Part shown: in pieces, positions 47,405-60,300 of the stretch
Numbering within the stretch: position 1 is the first letter of the stretch
Layout: each line of letters opens with the position of its first letter
NCBI GenBank assembly: GCA_035235625.1
Contig: CP141143.1
Location: 4,694,501-4,758,500, forward strand
Source: Saururus chinensis
Lineage: Eukaryota > Streptophyta > Magnoliopsida > Piperales > Saururaceae
Reading direction: 5' to 3'
DNA: 64,000 nucleotides
Notes under the pieces: model-generated
The model's database searches: none
Seen by the model: only the letters and a program-made list of their open reading frames with translations
Told to the model about the DNA's origin: nothing
Made by a program: the position numbers and the translations under genes

Positions 47405-47822
47405 TGTTATGTGCGTAACTTCTCCCTGCCACGACTACACCATCAAGCCATGCATGCAGTCAGTTAAAGTAGTTAGTTAGTGTATAAGTCATTTAGAGTC
47501 CATAAACAGTTCTGGGTACGTGGAACTGATAGAGTGTGTAGTAGTAAGTAGTTAAAATCACGTAGGTGGTTTAGTGGGATGAGTGGTGTAATGGTTGTAG
47601 TAGGGCGAATGCTCCTGATTGTATTTCTATTTAAAGCTATGAAAAAGAAAAGGAAGCATGCCAAGAAAAATATCAAACTTGCTTGCACCGGAGGTCGGGT
47701 TTCCCTCGAAGAAACCTATTTTTTCTTTCTATCCTTACCATAATCATTCGTCATAGCGTACCATACCAGATCTCGATCAAGGTCTCGCTCGAAAGCTGGA
47801 CCTTCTGAGTTCTCTCCTAACA
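47405..47822 (+). repeat. 3' LTR of the chromovirus
   Basis: 418 bp, TGTTATGTGCG...CTCCTAACA, with a single copy of the segment duplicated in the 5' LTR. A G-rich stretch (agtgggggagag) directly precedes it, as expected for a polypurine tract. Confidence 0.95.
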
Positions 47823-49154
47823 TAAGACCAAGGGCAGACTTTGTCATTTTGCTGGCATTGTGGGGTGTGTGAAAAGAGAAGAGAAAGAAAGAAGATAAGA
47901 AGGGGAATTTTGCCTTTTGAGCTTGGTGGCCTATCGATCCGCTCCCATCGCGTAGTCATCACTCGTCAGTTTCTATTATGTATAGCAAAATTGCATTATT
48001 GTAGTTGTAGGGGTAGATGTCCCAGGCCGAGTTACCATTATTTGTTTCTCTCCATCATTCGCATCTTCTAAATTTGCTTTAAAGAAATGATGATTAGCTG
48101 CAAAAAAGTTTGGTTCGTTGGCATTTAGTGAAATATGGAACACCCACTTCTGAGATTGTTCTCTCCCGTTTGAATGAACAAATCAAGTTTGCAAAGATTG
48201 TACAATGATAGTGATATACACTAAGCAAATTTGTCTAACAAAATTGTCTAAGTGGGTTTTGGTTGAATAAAACATGTGGGACTCACACACAACTAACTTG
48301 GGCGGACATGTTCTATCTATTCAAAGCCCGTTCGAGGGTTTTGTTGAGCAAATTCATTTGTAGATTATCATTCTCCATTTTAGAATGATATACTCTAGCT
48401 TTCTTTGGGTAAGAATAAGTTTACACCCCAGTGGCCAACCCAGCCTATGGTATTAGCCCTAATTTCATTAATGCAATCGATAAGTCAATAAAGTAATTTA
48501 AATTTCTCATAAAACTATGATGTAGAAAAGAAGGGTCGTGAATACGGTTTGTCAAAACTAAAATAAAAAAAATTGTGTAATAATTATTAATTTTATTCTT
48601 TAAAAATAGTAAGACTGTATATTTTTTTGCTAGACATTTGTCTGTCAAGTGCATTATCATAAATAATATGGCACTCATAAGCTTACAAAATTTCTATAAT
48701 CAATAAAAGAAAACAAACCTACACTACTAAATGGTATTATTAGCATGCAATGCATTGCAATTAGAAAGAGAAGATTAGTTCCATGCTCACAGTTATATGA
48801 TCCTCGTTATTTTTTTATTTCTTCTATTTTATGTTTATTTTTTACAAGATGAAAAAACTCATTATCTTCCCGTGAACGTGCAATGTACAATTCATTGAAT
48901 ATAGCAATACCCAATTTTCTTTTACCAGGTTATTTTCCGTAAAAATATATTTATCTTTTAAAATGCTAATATAGGCATTTATTTATTGATTTCACAAAGT
49001 TGTCTGCTTTATTTCTAGCTATTCAAGGCCAGTTTAATATTGTGTCTAAATTTGTGTAAGATTCTGTTGATTCTATTTTAATTTTGACTTGAATTATCAG
49101 AATCATGTTTATGTGTTGAAGTTCAGCCTTGAAGTTAATTCTAAGCCAAAATCA
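47823..49154. other. Intergenic sequence
   Basis: First 150 bp are purine-rich and may continue the pre-insertion sequence seen before 42632. The rest is AT-rich with no recognised gene or element. Confidence 0.35.
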
Positions 49155-49700
49155 CCAAATGGCTATTTAGGTGTTGAATTTTTTTGATAAAAGGTAGAAT
49201 TTTTTTGGTATTAATTTTAAAAATTTATTGCCAAATTTAAATTACGTTCGGTGACAAAAGCTTTTAAAATAAATTTGGATATCGTGTCAAACCTAATTTT
49301 AAAATTTTAAACTAATAGAAGTCTCTTTCATAAATTTCGATATGCATGTTTTTGGTATTATTACGTTCCTAAACTTGAGTTTTATCAAACAAAAACTTAC
49401 AAGGGTATGTAATTTAAAACTTTTAAAATGAGCCCCAATTATATGACATATTTTTTGAGGCTCAAATTGATACAAGAGGTAGCTCTTCAAAAATAACGGA
49501 ATCTCTAATTTTTTAAATGGGGCTTAGAGTTGGAATCACTCGGTGATTTTGGTTGAGTCCAACTCGAAATAGCTTGGATCAACTTCTATGTGGAGATTTT
49601 TAATTCCGCCCACATTCTACACACAAACATGATTCCGATAATTCAAATCAGAATTAAGACAGAATTTAATAAAAATTCAGCATTTTCGTCAATTCTAGCT
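49155..49700. mobile_element. MITE copy, diverged (first of a direct pair)
   Basis: Collinear with 49877-50438 over about 540 bp: ggtgttgaattt start, then a caagggtatgtaattt landmark, ttgaggctcaaattgatac, and the final acacaaacatgattcc block. The terminal repeats are eroded. No ORF. Confidence 0.6.
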
Positions 49701-49876
49701 CCCAATCTTCATTTTAAAAATTACATATTCTGTTATTTTTTAAACAATTACCTCTCATATAGATTTAAGTCTTGAAAAATATGTTACATAAGTGGAGTCT
49801 ACTTTAAAAGTTTAAAATTACCTACCTTTATAAGATTTTGTTTAATAGAGCTCAAATTCAGGAGTGTAATAATATT

Positions 49877-50438
49877 CAGGGGTTGTTTGAGTGTTAAATT
49901 TTTTAGGAACAGAAGTAGAATTTTTTGGAATTAATTCTAAAAATCTACTACCAAATCTGAATTACATTTGGTAACAAAATTTTTTAAAATAAATTTAGAT
50001 ATTGTGTCAAACACAATTTTAAAACTTTAAACTATCATAACTCTCTCTTCTAAACTTGGATGAGCACGTTCTTAGTATTATTACGCTTTTAAATTTAAAC
50101 TCTATTAAACAAGATCCCACAAGGGTACGTAATTTTAAAATTTTAAAGTGGACCTTACATATATGATAATTTTTTGAGGTTCAAATTAATATAAGAGGTA
50201 ATTATTAAAAAATAATAGAATATGTAATTTTTAAAACAGGGGCTAGGAGCCGGAATCGACAAAAACCTCATGAGGTGATTCCGATCGTTTTTTGGCTAAA
50301 AACGGTTTTGAATCAACTTCTATATATAATTTTTAGTTTTGCCCAAATTTTACATACAAACATGATTTTGGTAATTCGAGTCGAAATTGAGATGTAAACA
50401 ATAGAATCTGACAAAAAATCAGTACCCAACAACCCTTA
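49877..50438. mobile_element. MITE copy with terminal inverted repeats (second of a direct pair)
   Basis: Start aggggttgtttgagtg and end ccaacaacccttaa are inverted copies. 560 bp, AT-rich, no ORF. Same orientation as 49155-49700 and related to 4603-5110. Probably hAT- or Harbinger-derived; the superfamily is not resolved. Confidence 0.65.
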
Positions 50439-51493
50439 AGAATGTACATATTCAAGTTTAGAAAATAGAGTTATATTAATTTTAAATTTTAAAATTAGAT
50501 TTGATAAAACATCCAAAATTATTTTAAATTTTACTCCCATTTTGGCACTCATGTATCTAATGATGATATTTTCTTTCGAGCTCAATCTATGATCCTCTGC
50601 CAAGATGGTGTTGTCTTCTCATTTGATCAGCATATAGTATTTGGATTTCAATAGCGAATAGGCCCATTTAGATCATGAATATTATATCTACAATATTATT
50701 AAAGTGAAAGAGAAGGCTAAGATTTTTATCATAAAAGTCTTCAATTATCCTCGATATGTTTAAAGTATTATTTATAAACTCTTGTAGACAGTAAAATTAC
50801 TAAAGTTAAAGTTTAGTTTGCATATGTGATAAGATTCTAAATCTTTACAGTACAACAACTACATTTTGTACGTGCACTATTAGTATGAAATAAATACAAA
50901 AAGATGGTTGTGAGAGTAATTGACATAATCTCGCAGACTGGAATACTCTCCCCGCACGCACACAACGGTGGTGTGCGGGCCTGGTCCAGGTATGGGACAC
51001 GCATACATTGTAAGCGCACGTAGCTTTTTTATAATAGTCCCCAAAAAGCAAACGACAAATAACTGGTTTAACTGAAAATATATCTTTGATGTGAAATACC
51101 AGAGTTAATGAGTGTGCATATTTTTTGTGTCCAATTATACACTTTGCAGTAAGTACGAACTATTTGGTTAATTACACTCCATATCATTAAAAGCAAACAT
51201 ATAACTTTTCAGGAGTGCTACATAGTAGCATCAGTAAATGGTCTGACGCAATTTGCACTTTTTTACCATTTATGTAGTTGATTTTATACTTCATCGGTTC
51301 CATGAAACGTGACTGATTTTGGAAAAACATGTGTCCTATATATAAAGAGAGTTTGATAAATAACTTTTAATTGGTAAATATTATCATATTTATTTATTAT
51401 AGGGGCCAACTTCCTATGTCCATCTTCAGCTCCTTGACCACACTTTTATAATAATAAAGTTTTCTAAAGGCTCGTTAAGAAGGAATTTTTTTT
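50439..51493. other. Intergenic sequence
   Basis: Nothing recognised. 50930-51010 is a GC-richer island (cacacaacggtggtgtgcgg palindrome) without a gene. Confidence 0.35.
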
Positions 51494-51865
51494 ATATTCT
51501 AATATGCCTTCAGTGTAAGCGTCCATTAAGCATGATATATGGAACACAATTAAATATAATTGCCTCTAATGAGACTTAAACTCGTAACCTCTATAAGTTA
51601 AAACTCCGATACCATGTAAGATAACCAATAGTATCAAAAGTTCGAGTTATTAGGAAGGATAAATTTTATTTGTGTCTTTTATATTCTAACACCCCCTCTT
51701 ACATGCAAGTGTCTATTAAGCGCGGTATATAAAATACAATTGGGTTATAAATGCCTTCAAGAAGACTTTAACCCAAGACCTAAATCTTTAATACTATGCA
51801 AAATAACTAAGTTTTTCAAAAGTTTTAGCCTTTAGAAAGGAGAAATCTTATTTATTTATTTTATA
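51494..51865 (-). repeat. Tandem dimer of a SINE-like repeat
   Basis: Two units of about 185 bp (51494-51678, 51685-51865) share atattctaa...gcgtccattaagc / gtgtctattaagcgcggtat and end aaggataaatttta / aaggagaaatctta. On the minus strand each has a tRNA-like pair of blocks (tggtatcggag, then gaggttacgagtttaagtc) resembling pol III A and B boxes. A SINE origin is an inference. Confidence 0.5.
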
Positions 51866-52913
51866 TTCTAAGAGTTCCCTCCCAAGTGGTCTATCTCTCC
51901 TACCTCATATGGTTCTTGAACAATTATTGGAGACTTTAACTAAATCAAGCTTGGTTCAAGTGGGAATAGATTTGAGCAGGCTTGACTTATAAGGTCCCTA
52001 ATTTTTCTACGATTTTTTGGGATTTTTCTACTATTTTTCTGGTCATTTTCGGCCGAAAAATGTGAAGCTACAACATATTCATATTTATGTATATATACCC
52101 CATATTTATACCCGTAAAGTCAGATGTGGGGCTTAGTCGCAGGCCATGGGCCTCGTTACGCGCTTACGGTACAAATTTTGGAGCTACAATGCGTAACCAA
52201 TAGGTGAACGCATGTTAGGGATGTAAATGTAAAAATTAAAAAAGATTTTTTATATATAATCCGAAGATTTTCAGGAAGTTTCGACTTCCAATAAAATTTG
52301 ACGTCCAGTAACATTTTGTGAGAACCTGAGCCTATTTTCGATCCCTCCATTCTCCCTCCTCCATCATCAGATTCTGGTGGTTCTTGTCAGAATCTGCTTT
52401 GCCTCACCGCTACGAGTCCATAGGTACCGGCTATGACCGCCGCCACGGCCTCTTCGCTCCTCCACGAGTAACCAAACTTTTCTTCGGGTTTTTCTCTCCT
52501 TCAATCCCGTTTTTGAGCTATGGGTGTACGATTTTGATGTCGTTTGCGGCTGCTCTCAACTAGACATATATTTAGTTGGCCGCTATGAACCCATAGGCGC
52601 TGGCTAGAGCCGCTGCTATACTTTCTTCGCTCCGCGGTGAGCTACCGGCACTTTGGTCGGATTTAATTATGTTTCTATCTCACTATCCGTGGGATTTTTT
52701 TGAGACACGGGTGTTTTCGGTCGTTGTCTGGCCACGGGACGGACTCTGCCCAACCTACCTCAACCTAGTATCGGTAAGGGGTTACTGTTTCTGACCCTGC
52801 TTCGCCCTATTGCCTTGCTCCGCCCGATTAGACGCTTTAGGTGGTCTCGGGTCATTGCCATTGGCGAGCCGTATGCCATTTGGCCATTATGGGCTTTGCC
52901 CTGGCTCGGTGAT
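51866..52913. other. Retroelement-like (LTR-like) host segment, part 1
   Basis: From about 51970 the sequence (ataaggtccctaatttttct) resembles the inverted end of the element at 7038-11794, then becomes GC-rich (52370-52910) without a gene. It appears to be the left part of a larger LTR-like unit that received copies C, D and E. Confidence 0.4.
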
Positions 52914-55900
52914 AAAGTAAACAACGAATCTTAAACCCACATGCTTAGTTAATTAAGCCCACACTAGCTCAAATAAGTCTTAAGCATACATAACTGCAAA
53001 ATGTGACATAAATCCAAAACAAAAAACCCTACACAAAGGTTCTAAACATAAGCATAAACCCAAAGATGATAAGTCACACAACGATCTCCATGATCACATC
53101 CAAGCCATCCCCGACCTTTCCTCAAAGAGGAGATCTTGTCCGTTTGCGTGTCGCACCACGCAACCCCAAATTAAAACACAAAAAAAGGGGTGAGTTTAAC
53201 AAACTTGGCAATGGTTTTTAATATCACTATCAACATCGAAAATACGATAGCATAGCAATAAGATCATTCAGATCGAAGATTAACATGGTGCATCATTTTC
53301 TGATCACACATACACATCACCTAAAACTGCATCATAGTGCATAATCCACATAATTTCATTCTCATCATAACACCCTGCATGAATATATCTCTAACATACA
53401 CATTCCGTCATGCATCACATCAAACTCAACCTGCATGGATGTATCTCTAACATACATATTCCCACATGCATCACATCATACTCAACCTGCATAGATATAT
53501 CTCTAACATACATATTCCACATGCATCATATCATAATCAAACTGCATGAATGTATCTCTAACATACATATTCCACATGCATCATATCAATACAACCTGCA
53601 TGAATGTATTTCTAACATACATTTTCCATCATGCATCATCTCATAATCAACCTGCATGGATGTATCTCTAACATACATATTCCACATGCATTATATCATA
53701 ATCAAACTGCATGAATGTATCTCTAACATACATATTCCACATGCATCATATCAATACAACCTGCATGAATGTATTTCTAACATACATTTTCCATCATGCA
53801 TCATCTTATAATCAACCTGCATGGATGTATCTCTAACATACATATTCCACATGCATTATATCAAAATCAACCTGCATGAATGTATCTCTAACATACATAT
53901 TCCATCATGCATCATATCATAACAACCTCCATCAAGGAGTAATCACACGTTGGTGTCACACAGACGGGACATAGACAAGGCCATGAAGGCGTGTCATGGT
54001 CCAAAATTCTACACAAGAATTCAAGAAAGATCGGGGTTGTTAATCCCAAATGCTGCTCGCTTTGGACGATCCTGACCAAGGATGTCCCATTTTCACACAG
54101 AGAATCTAGAGCAGGGGTGTTCGCCCAGGGACATCTCCTGTGGAGGGAAGAGCCCGAGTTCTCACACAGAGAACCCTAGAACACGTGGTAGCGGGGTGCA
54201 CACGGCATACCACACTGGATTCTCATGGTCCAGATGACACTCATAATAACATTCTCACAATCTGGAAGACAAGTACACAACTCGTCCCCACATAATCCCA
54301 TTTAATTAGACTTAACCCGGGGAGTGCACTCGTTCCACACAGGAACTCAAATCAAAATATGTCTTTTCGGACCAATCAACTTGCGATTAATCCACGACCG
54401 ATCAATCCACACACAATTTTACCACATTGCATCCAATCGGTCAAATTCGATTAACCACGATGAAGCCTCAATTGGAAATCCATTTCATGATGCATGCAAC
54501 ATGGTACATACGTGGGCAAAGCATACATGAATCCTAATCCATGATAAGTGCTCTCACCAGCCCCTAATGCATCATTCATAATCACAATATCAAGCTTCAA
54601 CATCATCATTTAACCCCCACATGTGTGTGTAATTAGTAGAAGCATTTCACACAATGCATGTCAACATGCTTGAAATTAAACTCACTACCACACTACACAT
54701 GTGAATTACCATGTAAACATGAATTCCAGCAAAAATCATAGGAGAAAAATCATTAAAATCATAACTCAAATGAAAACTCAACCACAAAGGCTAAACACAT
54801 ATAAGATTATTCATTTCATCCTTGAGTCATGACATTCACCAACATCCACACATCAACTAACCACATTCTATCATGACAAATCAGTCCAATAATAGGTTGT
54901 AGTTCTACTGAAAATATGCTTAATCCAAAGGAAATCAACCATTCATTATTTTCAAGATGACAATTCCAACATCATGCTACAAAACATAAGTCCTTCAACA
55001 AATCTCTAAGCATATATCTCAACCCCATAAACTCAATAGCATGCATTTCCAATAGCATAATATAGCTTAAAACACTCCACATTCATATGAAATTGGCAAG
55101 CTAAAGTGGAATCATTGAAATAAACATCATATGCACAACATACAATTTACTGTGTAGCCGTTCGAATGCCATTTAGGACGTTTGATCGGTTAAACGCAAA
55201 AATTTGAAATTCATAGTTTGGCTGTTCCAACGCCTAGCAGGCCGTTCGATCGGCTGAACTAGAAAATTGTCATTCCGATAGTGTTGCCGTTTGAACGCCC
55301 AGGAGGGCCGTTCAAACGCCAACAAGGCAGAATTGGTCATCTTCTTCCTTTCACAAATTCAAACCGAAACACCATAAATAACACTTCAAATCCACATCTA
55401 ACACCCTAATCATCATCAAAAGTCCTTCTTGACTTCCAGAATGTTAAACCATATCATAATAATGCAAAACCCTAAGAAATCAAGATTAAATATTTTCATT
55501 TTCTAATCATGCCATTGACACTCCAAATCAAGTAATCTCTATTCGAAATAAGCCAAAAATTAAGAATTTTACCATGGATAAACTGAGATTTCGAAGACCC
55601 ATTACCTTAGCACTTGATTAATCTCGGATTTGAGAGTCACCTTTTTGGAAAACCTTCCAAAAACATTGAGTTTGAATTAAACTCCATTACAAATCGATTT
55701 ACTAAAGAAATCCCTAATTAAATCTTAGATCTAGGGCTTTTTGGTTGTAAAAATCGAATTTTAAAAGCTAGGGTTTGTAGTAAAACACAAATCAGTAATT
55801 TTTGATGTCCAAAAATGAATTAAAACAAGGGGAAAATAGTAGATTTGGAAGAGATTAAGGAGAAAACTAGAGTTTAGTGCTTAATTAGAGTAGACTTACC

Positions 55901-56423
55901 TTAATCATCTTCTAATCCGGGCCTAATTGGGGATTAGGCCAGACCTCCCTTCTTAGCCTATTCCCAAAAATGGAAATGGCTCAGGTTTGCCCTTTTATAG
56001 TAAGGGTTGGGGTATGCATGGGTAAGTTTTGGGGTGTAAATAGGAAAAATAGGCTAAAAATGGGTATTTTACAAATTTAAGCACTAATTAAGCCTAATAA
56101 AATTCTAAAAATTTTTGTATGACCTTAAGTAAATATCTAGGTTCATTTGACCTAAAAATAAAAATTTTGACGGTGGGGCCCATAGGGGTCCCACCAAAAC
56201 CCTAATTTTTGGAAAAATAGTAAAAATTCAGAAAAATCCTAAAAAAATCACATTTGATTTAAAATAACTTAAAATCACTAATCTTAAAGTTGATTTTGGT
56301 TAAAACCATCACAAATACTATTTATTCAAGAAATCACCGAATAGATCAGAAAATGGACTAATCTCACGATAACCAACAATTAAAGAAAACCTAAAAACCG
56401 GTTTAAAGATGAGGGTCCTTACA
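52914..56423 (-). mobile_element. Giant solo LTR, copy C
   Basis: Reverse orientation relative to B, D and E; 3.5 kb. The right border ...GGGTCCTTACA at 56423 is intact. The left end is truncated about 200 bp short of the family TGTCACGCC terminus, so no target duplication can be seen. It holds the longest 55-bp array (53374-53924) and the motif zone at about 55150-55325. Closest to copies B and E by shared internal sequence. Confidence 0.8.
53374..53924 (-). repeat. 55-bp tandem array, ten units, with 165-bp higher-order repeat
   Basis: Ten units carrying tctaacatacatattcca and cctgcatgaatgta. Units 4-6 (from 53541) and 7-9 (from 53706) are near-identical triplets, so a 165-bp three-unit block has duplicated. 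Situated in solo LTR copy C. Confidence 0.95.
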
Positions 56424-57384
56424 CGAGATGCACAATCGCCCGCACCATGAGTATTGGTTATGGGTGGCGATCGGCGATGTCGCCGCTTTGATTGGCCACA
56501 ACTAGGGCCTTAGCCCAGTTGGCCTTTTGTGGGCCTTGGTTCGCCTCCTTTCAGCCCTCTCCCCTACCCCTTCGGGTCACGTGTGCATGTGGCCACGCGT
56601 GTGCTTTTGGGTTTAGGTGCTGCATTCGCGCCGCCTGACCATCGGTTGGCTTTGCCACCGAGTGGAGTTGACACATAGCCCTCCTCTACCTCTCCTCTGT
56701 CCTCAAGCGTTGCCCACTCTCTCTGCCCTTATGTGGGCCTTTGTTGATGCGAAATCATTGCCGTTCCGATTTCGATGTCTTATGGCCGGCCAAGTACATC
56801 TTAGCCACTGGCCGATTTTCAGTGAGTACACCCTCGACTTCTGGTTGCACCACCACATACGTTGGCACGATATTTCTCCTGACCGCCCTAGTGTGCCGCC
56901 GTGGATCGCGGGTTTTGCCGTATTGACTTTTGACACCCTGTTTGGCCGTGATTGTTTCCGACACTTCCTAAAGTCCTCAGGACAGTAGCTCTCTCTGCCA
57001 GGCAATGGTTTTGACTGCCAACTCTACCGCCGACGCCGCCATCGTCGTGTGCTCACCATCAAACGTCATGATTATGAGGTAGGGGAGCTTTGAACTCATA
57101 ATTTCATGATAGCATGCTTTGAATGAGTAGCAACATGGTAGGAATATATGATTGAATGCTATGGATGTTAGCTTATGGTCCATTTGCATGATGTAAGAGG
57201 ATGAACTATGCCATATTGAAATGCATATGACATGCATGTTGAATGTAAGTATGTTTGATGTATGTATGTGCTAATGATGGCTAGCGTGTATGTTTGCAGT
57301 ATGTATGGATTATGCATGTGCTAGTGATGGTTAGCGTGCATGTTTGAAGTATGCATGGATTATGCATGTGCTAGTGATGGCTAG
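56424..57384. other. LTR-like host segment, part 2
   Basis: GC-rich (56430-57060), then a region with a tandem array. The 123-codon ORF at 56617-56988 shows no domain and looks compositional. Continues the segment from before copy C. Confidence 0.4.
57240..57384 (+). repeat. 50-bp tandem repeat, left part
   Basis: Units contain tatgcatgtgctagtgatgg and ctagcgtgcatgtttgaa. The array is cut at 57384 by copy D and resumes at 60957-61110. Confidence 0.85.
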
Positions 57385-60300
57385 TGTAAGATCTCTAATT
57401 TAAAACTGGTTTTCATTTCACTTTAATTATCGGTTATCGTGAGGTTAACACGTTTTCTAATTTATTTGGTGGTTTCAAAGATAGATGGTGTTTCTCATAG
57501 TTTTAATCAAAATCAACTTTTCAATTAGTGGTTTTAAGTGATTTGAAATTAAATGTGAATTTTTGAGATTTTTCTGAATTTTTACTATTTTCCAAAAATT
57601 AGGGTTTGGCGGGACCCCCTGTGGGCCCCATCATTGAAATTTGGGTTTTTGGATCAAATGAACCCAGACATCAACTTAAGCTCATACAAAAATTTTCATA
57701 ATTTTTTCAGGTTTTATTAGTGCTCAAATAGCTAAACTCCCATTTTTAACCTATTTTTCTATTCATACCCCACAATTTACCTATGCACACCCCAAAACCT
57801 ACTATAAAAGGGCAGGCCTGAGCCATTTCCCATTTTGGGAATAGGCTGAGAAGGAGAGGTCAGGCCTAATCTCCAATTAAGCCCGGATTACAAGGTGTTT
57901 AAGGTAAGTTCCTTCTAATTAAGCATCAAATCCTATCTTTTCTCTTAATCCCTTCTAAATCTACCATTTCCCCTTTGTTTTGATTTGTTTTTAAACATCG
58001 AAACTACTGATTTACATCTTTACTATAATCCCTAACTCTCAAAATCCGATTTTTATGTTCAACAAGCCCTAGATCTAAGTTTTTAATTAGGGTTTTCTAT
58101 GTTAAATCGGTTTTAATGGAGTTTAATTCAAACTCTATGTCTTTATAAGGTTATCAAGAAGGGTGACCACCAAATCGAAGCCTAATCAAAGGATAAGGTA
58201 ATGGACGTTCAAAATTTCAGTTTTCCTATGGTGAAACTCTTGATTTTGTGATTTACTTTGAGTGGATTTACTTGATTTAGTGCTTTAATGGCATGATTAA
58301 TAAATGGTAATCTTTAATCCTGATTTCATAGGGTTTTATCTTGTTATGATGTGTGAAGTTTTAATGTTATTTGAGTTGTTAGATGGAAATTTTAAGATTT
58401 ATTAATGGAGTTTCGGTTTGAAAATTTGAAATGAAGAAGATGACCAAAACTGCTTTTTTGGCGTTAGAATGGCCGTGCAGGGCGTTAGAATGACAACACT
58501 ATAGTTTTGACATTTTTCTTGTGTAGCCGATCGAACGGCCTTTCAGGGCGTTCGAACGGTAACACTACAGTTTTGGCATTTTTCCTGTTTAGCCAATCGA
58601 ACTGCCCTGTAGGGTATTCGAACGACTACATTGCAGAAATTAACAATTTTATGTATGTTGCTTATTTCGACATATCTACTTCAAAATATCATTTTTATGT
58701 TTATGTGGAGTGTTTTAATCTATAATAAGCTACTTGAAGAGCATTCTATTAATGTTTAGAATTTGTGGTGTATATTTAAAGTTTATGTGAAATGGCTTGT
58801 AGTTGGATGTACATGTTACAGGTTGCTATCTTGAAGATATGAGTGGTTGGTTCCTATGGGTTAAGCATGTTTTCAGTAGAGTTACAACATGATAATGGAC
58901 TGATATGTCATGATAGGATGTGGTTAATTAATGTGTGAATGTTAGTGTTATGTCTTGACTCAAGTATGAGGTAAATGATCTTATATGTGGTTAGCTTGTG
59001 GTTAAGCTTTGATTTGAGTTATGATTTGAATGATTCTTCTCCTATGATTTCTACTAGAATTCATGATTAGATGTTAATGCTCATGTGTAGTGTGATGGTG
59101 AGTGAATTACAAGCATGTTGAAATGCACTGAGTGAAGTGCTTCTACTACGTGCACACACACATGTGGGGTTTAATGATGATGATGAGGTTTGCTATTATG
59201 ATTATGAATGATGCATGAAGGGCTGATGAGAGCACCTATAATGAATTAGAATTCATGTATTCTTTGCCTACGTATATACCATGTTGCATGCATCATAAAA
59301 ATGTATTTCCAATTGAGGTTTGACCATTGGTTAATCGGAATTGATCGGCTGTGTGGAACAGCCGAAGAGAAACCATTAGACACTTATGGTATGAGACGCA
59401 TTATGTCGATGGATAGCTCTAAGGTTTGTTGCGCTAGTGCTTAGTTAAATTTGCTTCTTTGGCGTCACGAATACTCATGGTATGGGACGTGAGGACTGGA
59501 GTCGACATAGAAGTATTTTTACATGCACACTCCGAGGTGGGTTGAGTCTAGTTAAGTGGATTCAAATGTATTTCAAATTGTGGCTTTATCGAAATTAATC
59601 GAATTTGATCGATTGGATGCAATGTGGTGAAATTGCGTGCCGATTTAATCGGTTGCGGCTTAATCGAAACTTGATTGGTCCGAAAGGATATGTTTTGATT
59701 TGAGTTCCTTTGTGGAATATGTGCACTCCCTGGGTTGAGTCGAGTAAAGTTTAGTTGTTTTGAATTGTTAATGAGGTTGAGATTTATTTATTGAGACAAT
59801 CGAACCTGGACCCTGAGAATCCAGTATGGTATTCTCCTTGCACCAGCTACCATGTGTTCGTGAGTTTTCCTACATGGGAACTCGGGACTTCTCGCATCGC
59901 AAGAGATGTCCCAGAACAAACACCCCTGCTTTAGGTTCTCTTAGTGAGAATGTGACATCCTTGGCCAGGATCGTTTGGGGTGAGTAGCAATTAGGGATTG
60001 ACTACCCCGAACTTCTTAAATTCTTGTGTAGAATTTGGACCACGACATGCTATGTGGCCTTGTCTGTGTTCCCGTCTTCGTGACGCTATTTGTGATTACT
60101 CCTTGATGGAGGCATTCTTTATATGATGTGATCTTCTTAAATTCTTGTGTAGAATTTGGACCATGACACGCCTATGTGGCCTTGTCTGTGTTCCCGTCTT
60201 CGTGACGCTATTTGTGATTACTCCTTGATGGAGGTATGCTTTATATATTGTGATGCATGATTGGATATGTATATTAGAGATACATTTCATGCAGGTGGAT

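Larger units (their letters stand above)
42632..47822 (+). mobile_element. Young Ty3/gypsy chromovirus (Reina-like), broken
   Basis: 5191 bp with LTRs at both ends and a tRNA-Met-type primer site (TGGTATCGGAGC) just inside the 5' LTR. Near-matching 5-bp flanks are aaaga/taaga. Parts in gypsy order on the plus strand: gag about 43100-43935; protease about 44060-44180 (VDSGSTHNF); reverse transcriptase about 44640-45100; RNase H about 45470-45750 (VECDASGKGVGAILSQ); integrase about 45860-47120 (zinc-binding part, then core with SMDFIDGLPPSRGKSTLYVV); chromodomain-like C-terminal region about 47150-47390. Small size, about 420-bp LTRs and the 'HPVFHVSLLKK...RYPSFTLADK' tail suggest the Reina clade. 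The LTRs differ by two substitutions (about 0.2 My at 1.3e-8 per site per year). The coding part is broken, with roughly half a dozen or more breaks. Confidence 0.93.

Noticed and set aside
53410-53646. 78-codon ORF in the tandem array
   Set aside because: Repetitive translation of the 55-bp unit, not a protein gene.
53374-53924. CRISPR-like appearance of the 55-bp array
   Set aside because: Units are contiguous tandem repeats without unique spacers, in plant DNA; satellite-like, not CRISPR.
56617-56988. 123-codon ORF between solo LTR copies C and D
   Set aside because: GC-driven open frame in LTR-like DNA, no domain, overlapped by open frames on the other strand.
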